The notes under the pieces: generated by a model
Told to the model about the DNA's origin: nothing
Database searches by the model: none
The model's input: the letters and a program-made list of their open reading frames with translations, nothing else
Origin: Pseudonocardiales bacterium
GTDB taxonomy: Bacteria; Actinomycetota; Actinomycetes; Mycobacteriales; Jatrophihabitantaceae
Reading direction: 5' to 3'
DNA length: 5,483 nt
Assembly (NCBI GenBank): GCA_030840415.1
Contig: JAVEEO010000229.1
Span: 1 to 5,483 of the forward strand
Program-made: the position numbers and the translations under genes
In this document: positions 4,500 to 5,483 of the stretch, in pieces
How positions within the stretch are numbered: position 1 is the stretch's first letter
Layout of the letters: every line of letters starts with the position of its first letter

Positions 4500-5483
4500 T
4501 CACTGGGCAGCGAGCGCCGCGATGTGCCTGCCGATCTCGAGCGCGCAGGTGGCCGCCGGTGACGGGGCGTTGAGCACGTGCACGTTCGGCCCGCGCCGCA
4601 CGATCAGGAAGTCCTCGACCAGGCTGCCGTCCGGCCGCAGCGCCTGGGCCCGGACGCCGGCGGGGCTGGCCACCAGGTCGTCGGCGGTGATGCCGGGAAC
4701 CAGCCGGGCCAGGTCGGCGGCGAAACGTTGCCGGGACAGCGACCGGGCCAGCTCGGCCAGGCCGGTGCGCAGGTGGCGGCGGGCCAGCCGCCGGACGCCG
4801 GCGAACCGGACGAGCTCGACCAGGTCGGCCGGTGAGACGATGCGCCGGCGGTAGCCCTCCCGGGCCAACGCCAGCACCGCGTTCGGGCCCGCGTGGACGT
4901 GGCCGTGCACGGTGCTGGTCAGGTGCACCCCCAGGAACGGAAAGGCCGGGTCGGGCACCGGGTAGATCAGGCCCCGCACCAACTGCCGGCGGTCCGGGCG
5001 CAGTTGGAAGTACTCGCCGCGGAACGGCACGATCCGGCAGCCGGCCTCGCCCGCCGGCGCCGGGCCGGCCGGCCGGTCGAGGTCGGCGATCCGGTCCGAG
5101 TGCAGGCCCGCGCAGTTGATCACCACGTCGGCGGTCACCGGCCCGGCACCGGTCTCGACGGCGCTGCCGTCCGGCAGCCGGCGCAGTCCGGTCACCGGCG
5201 CCCCGAACCGCAGGCCGACCCCGGCCTGGGCCAGCTCGGTGGCCAGCGCGGCGCAGATCGCCGGATAGTCGGTGATCGCCGTGCCGGGCACCCGGACCGC
5301 CGCCAGCGCCGCCACGAACGGCTCGTGTTCGCGGGCCTGCTCCGGCCCCAGCCAGCTGACGTCCAGGCCATGCGCCTGCCCGCGCCGGTACAGCGCCTCC
5401 AGTCGCGGCAGCTCGTCCGGGCCGGTCGCGACGATCAGCTTGCCGGTCCGGATCACCGGGATGCCGTGGCCCTCGGCGAAGGC
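4500..5483 (-). CDS. lhgO: L-2-hydroxyglutarate oxidase (LhgO-type), N-terminus cut by right edge
   Basis: The last 327 residues of a DAO-superfamily FAD-dependent oxidoreductase. LhgO oxidises L-2-hydroxyglutarate to 2-oxoglutarate and passes electrons to the respiratory chain or oxygen. The frame is open to the window edge; the first visible residues (AFAEGHGIP) are already internal, so a GTG at 5456 is not the start. Family members are about 400 residues long, so about 75 residues with the FAD-binding GxGxxG and the following acidic residue are missing. Visible signatures are the GKLIVAT strand, VINCAGLHSD (about residues 121-130), RGEYF, IYPVPDP, and the highly typical FPFLGVHLT...GPNA block (about 181-202), with REGY following. 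NAPSPAATCALEIG near the C-terminus completes the FAD site. This looks like metabolic housekeeping. Its link to the neighbouring CapA-like gene on the same strand is unknown. Confidence 0.88.
   Translation of the reverse strand, partial: AFAEGHGIPVIRTGKLIVATGPDELPRLEALYRRGQAHGLDVSWLGPEQAREHEPFVAALAAVRVPGTAITDYPAICAALATELAQAGVGLRFGAPVTGLRRLPDGSAVETGAGPVTADVVINCAGLHSDRIADLDRPAGPAPAGEAGCRIVPFRGEYFQLRPDRRQLVRGLIYPVPDPAFPFLGVHLTSTVHGHVHAGPNAVLALAREGYRRRIVSPADLVELVRFAGVRRLARRHLRTGLAELARSLSRQRFAADLARLVPGITADDLVASPAGVRAQALRPDGSLVEDFLIVRRGPNVHVLNAPSPAATCALEIGRHIAALAAQ

Noticed and set aside
4147..4854. Plus-strand frames running from the CapA-like gene through the gap into lhgO (also 3857-4573)
   Set aside because: They are antisense to two well-supported genes, with no ribosome-binding site or recognisable domain. 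The Cys-rich repeats they encode in the gap come from the 18-bp tandem repeat.
1..5483. tRNA or rRNA genes, CRISPR arrays, insertion sequences, transposases
   Set aside because: No cloverleaf, rRNA stretch, spaced direct repeats, transposase frames or terminal inverted repeats were recognised on either strand.

Overview
The base composition (high G+C, third codon positions mostly G or C) and the LhgO and CapA-type protein sequences point to a high-GC Gram-positive bacterium, most likely a filamentous actinomycete. The genus cannot be fixed from the sequence.

Layout. Positions 1-416 (minus) hold the N-terminal part of an M20-family zinc peptidase that runs off the left edge. A regulatory intergenic region (417-658) separates it from a divergent plus-strand operon. 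The operon starts with a 17-codon gene (659-712), too small for ordinary gene calling, behind the strongest Shine-Dalgarno sequence in the window. Ten bases after its stop is a 17-bp hairpin with a 4-nt loop (722-759). An E1/ThiF-type adenylating enzyme closely resembling MccB follows (812-1930), then an MFS exporter overlapping it by ATGA (1927-3177). Convergent to this, on the minus strand, are a CapA-family metallophosphatase-like protein (3223-4290) and, upstream of it, the C-terminal four fifths of an LhgO-type FAD-dependent L-2-hydroxyglutarate oxidase (4500-5483, cut by the right edge). The 209-bp gap between these two carries three 18-bp tandem repeats.

Interpretation. The order tiny peptide gene, hairpin, MccB-like enzyme, MFS pump is that of the microcin C operon (mccA-mccB-mccC), in which a heptapeptide is adenylated at its C-terminus to make a Trojan-horse peptidyl nucleotide. 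The window therefore probably encodes an actinobacterial microcin C-like RiPP. The predicted precursor, MRIRKHSVSVSDIALPS, ends in serine rather than the asparagine that classical MccB chemistry requires, so the product or chemistry may be new. The hairpin would allow far more peptide than enzyme to be made, as in microcin C operons. The MFS protein would export the product. The flanking M20 peptidase and CapA-like protein might be immunity or tailoring factors, but that rests on proximity alone. LhgO looks like ordinary metabolism.
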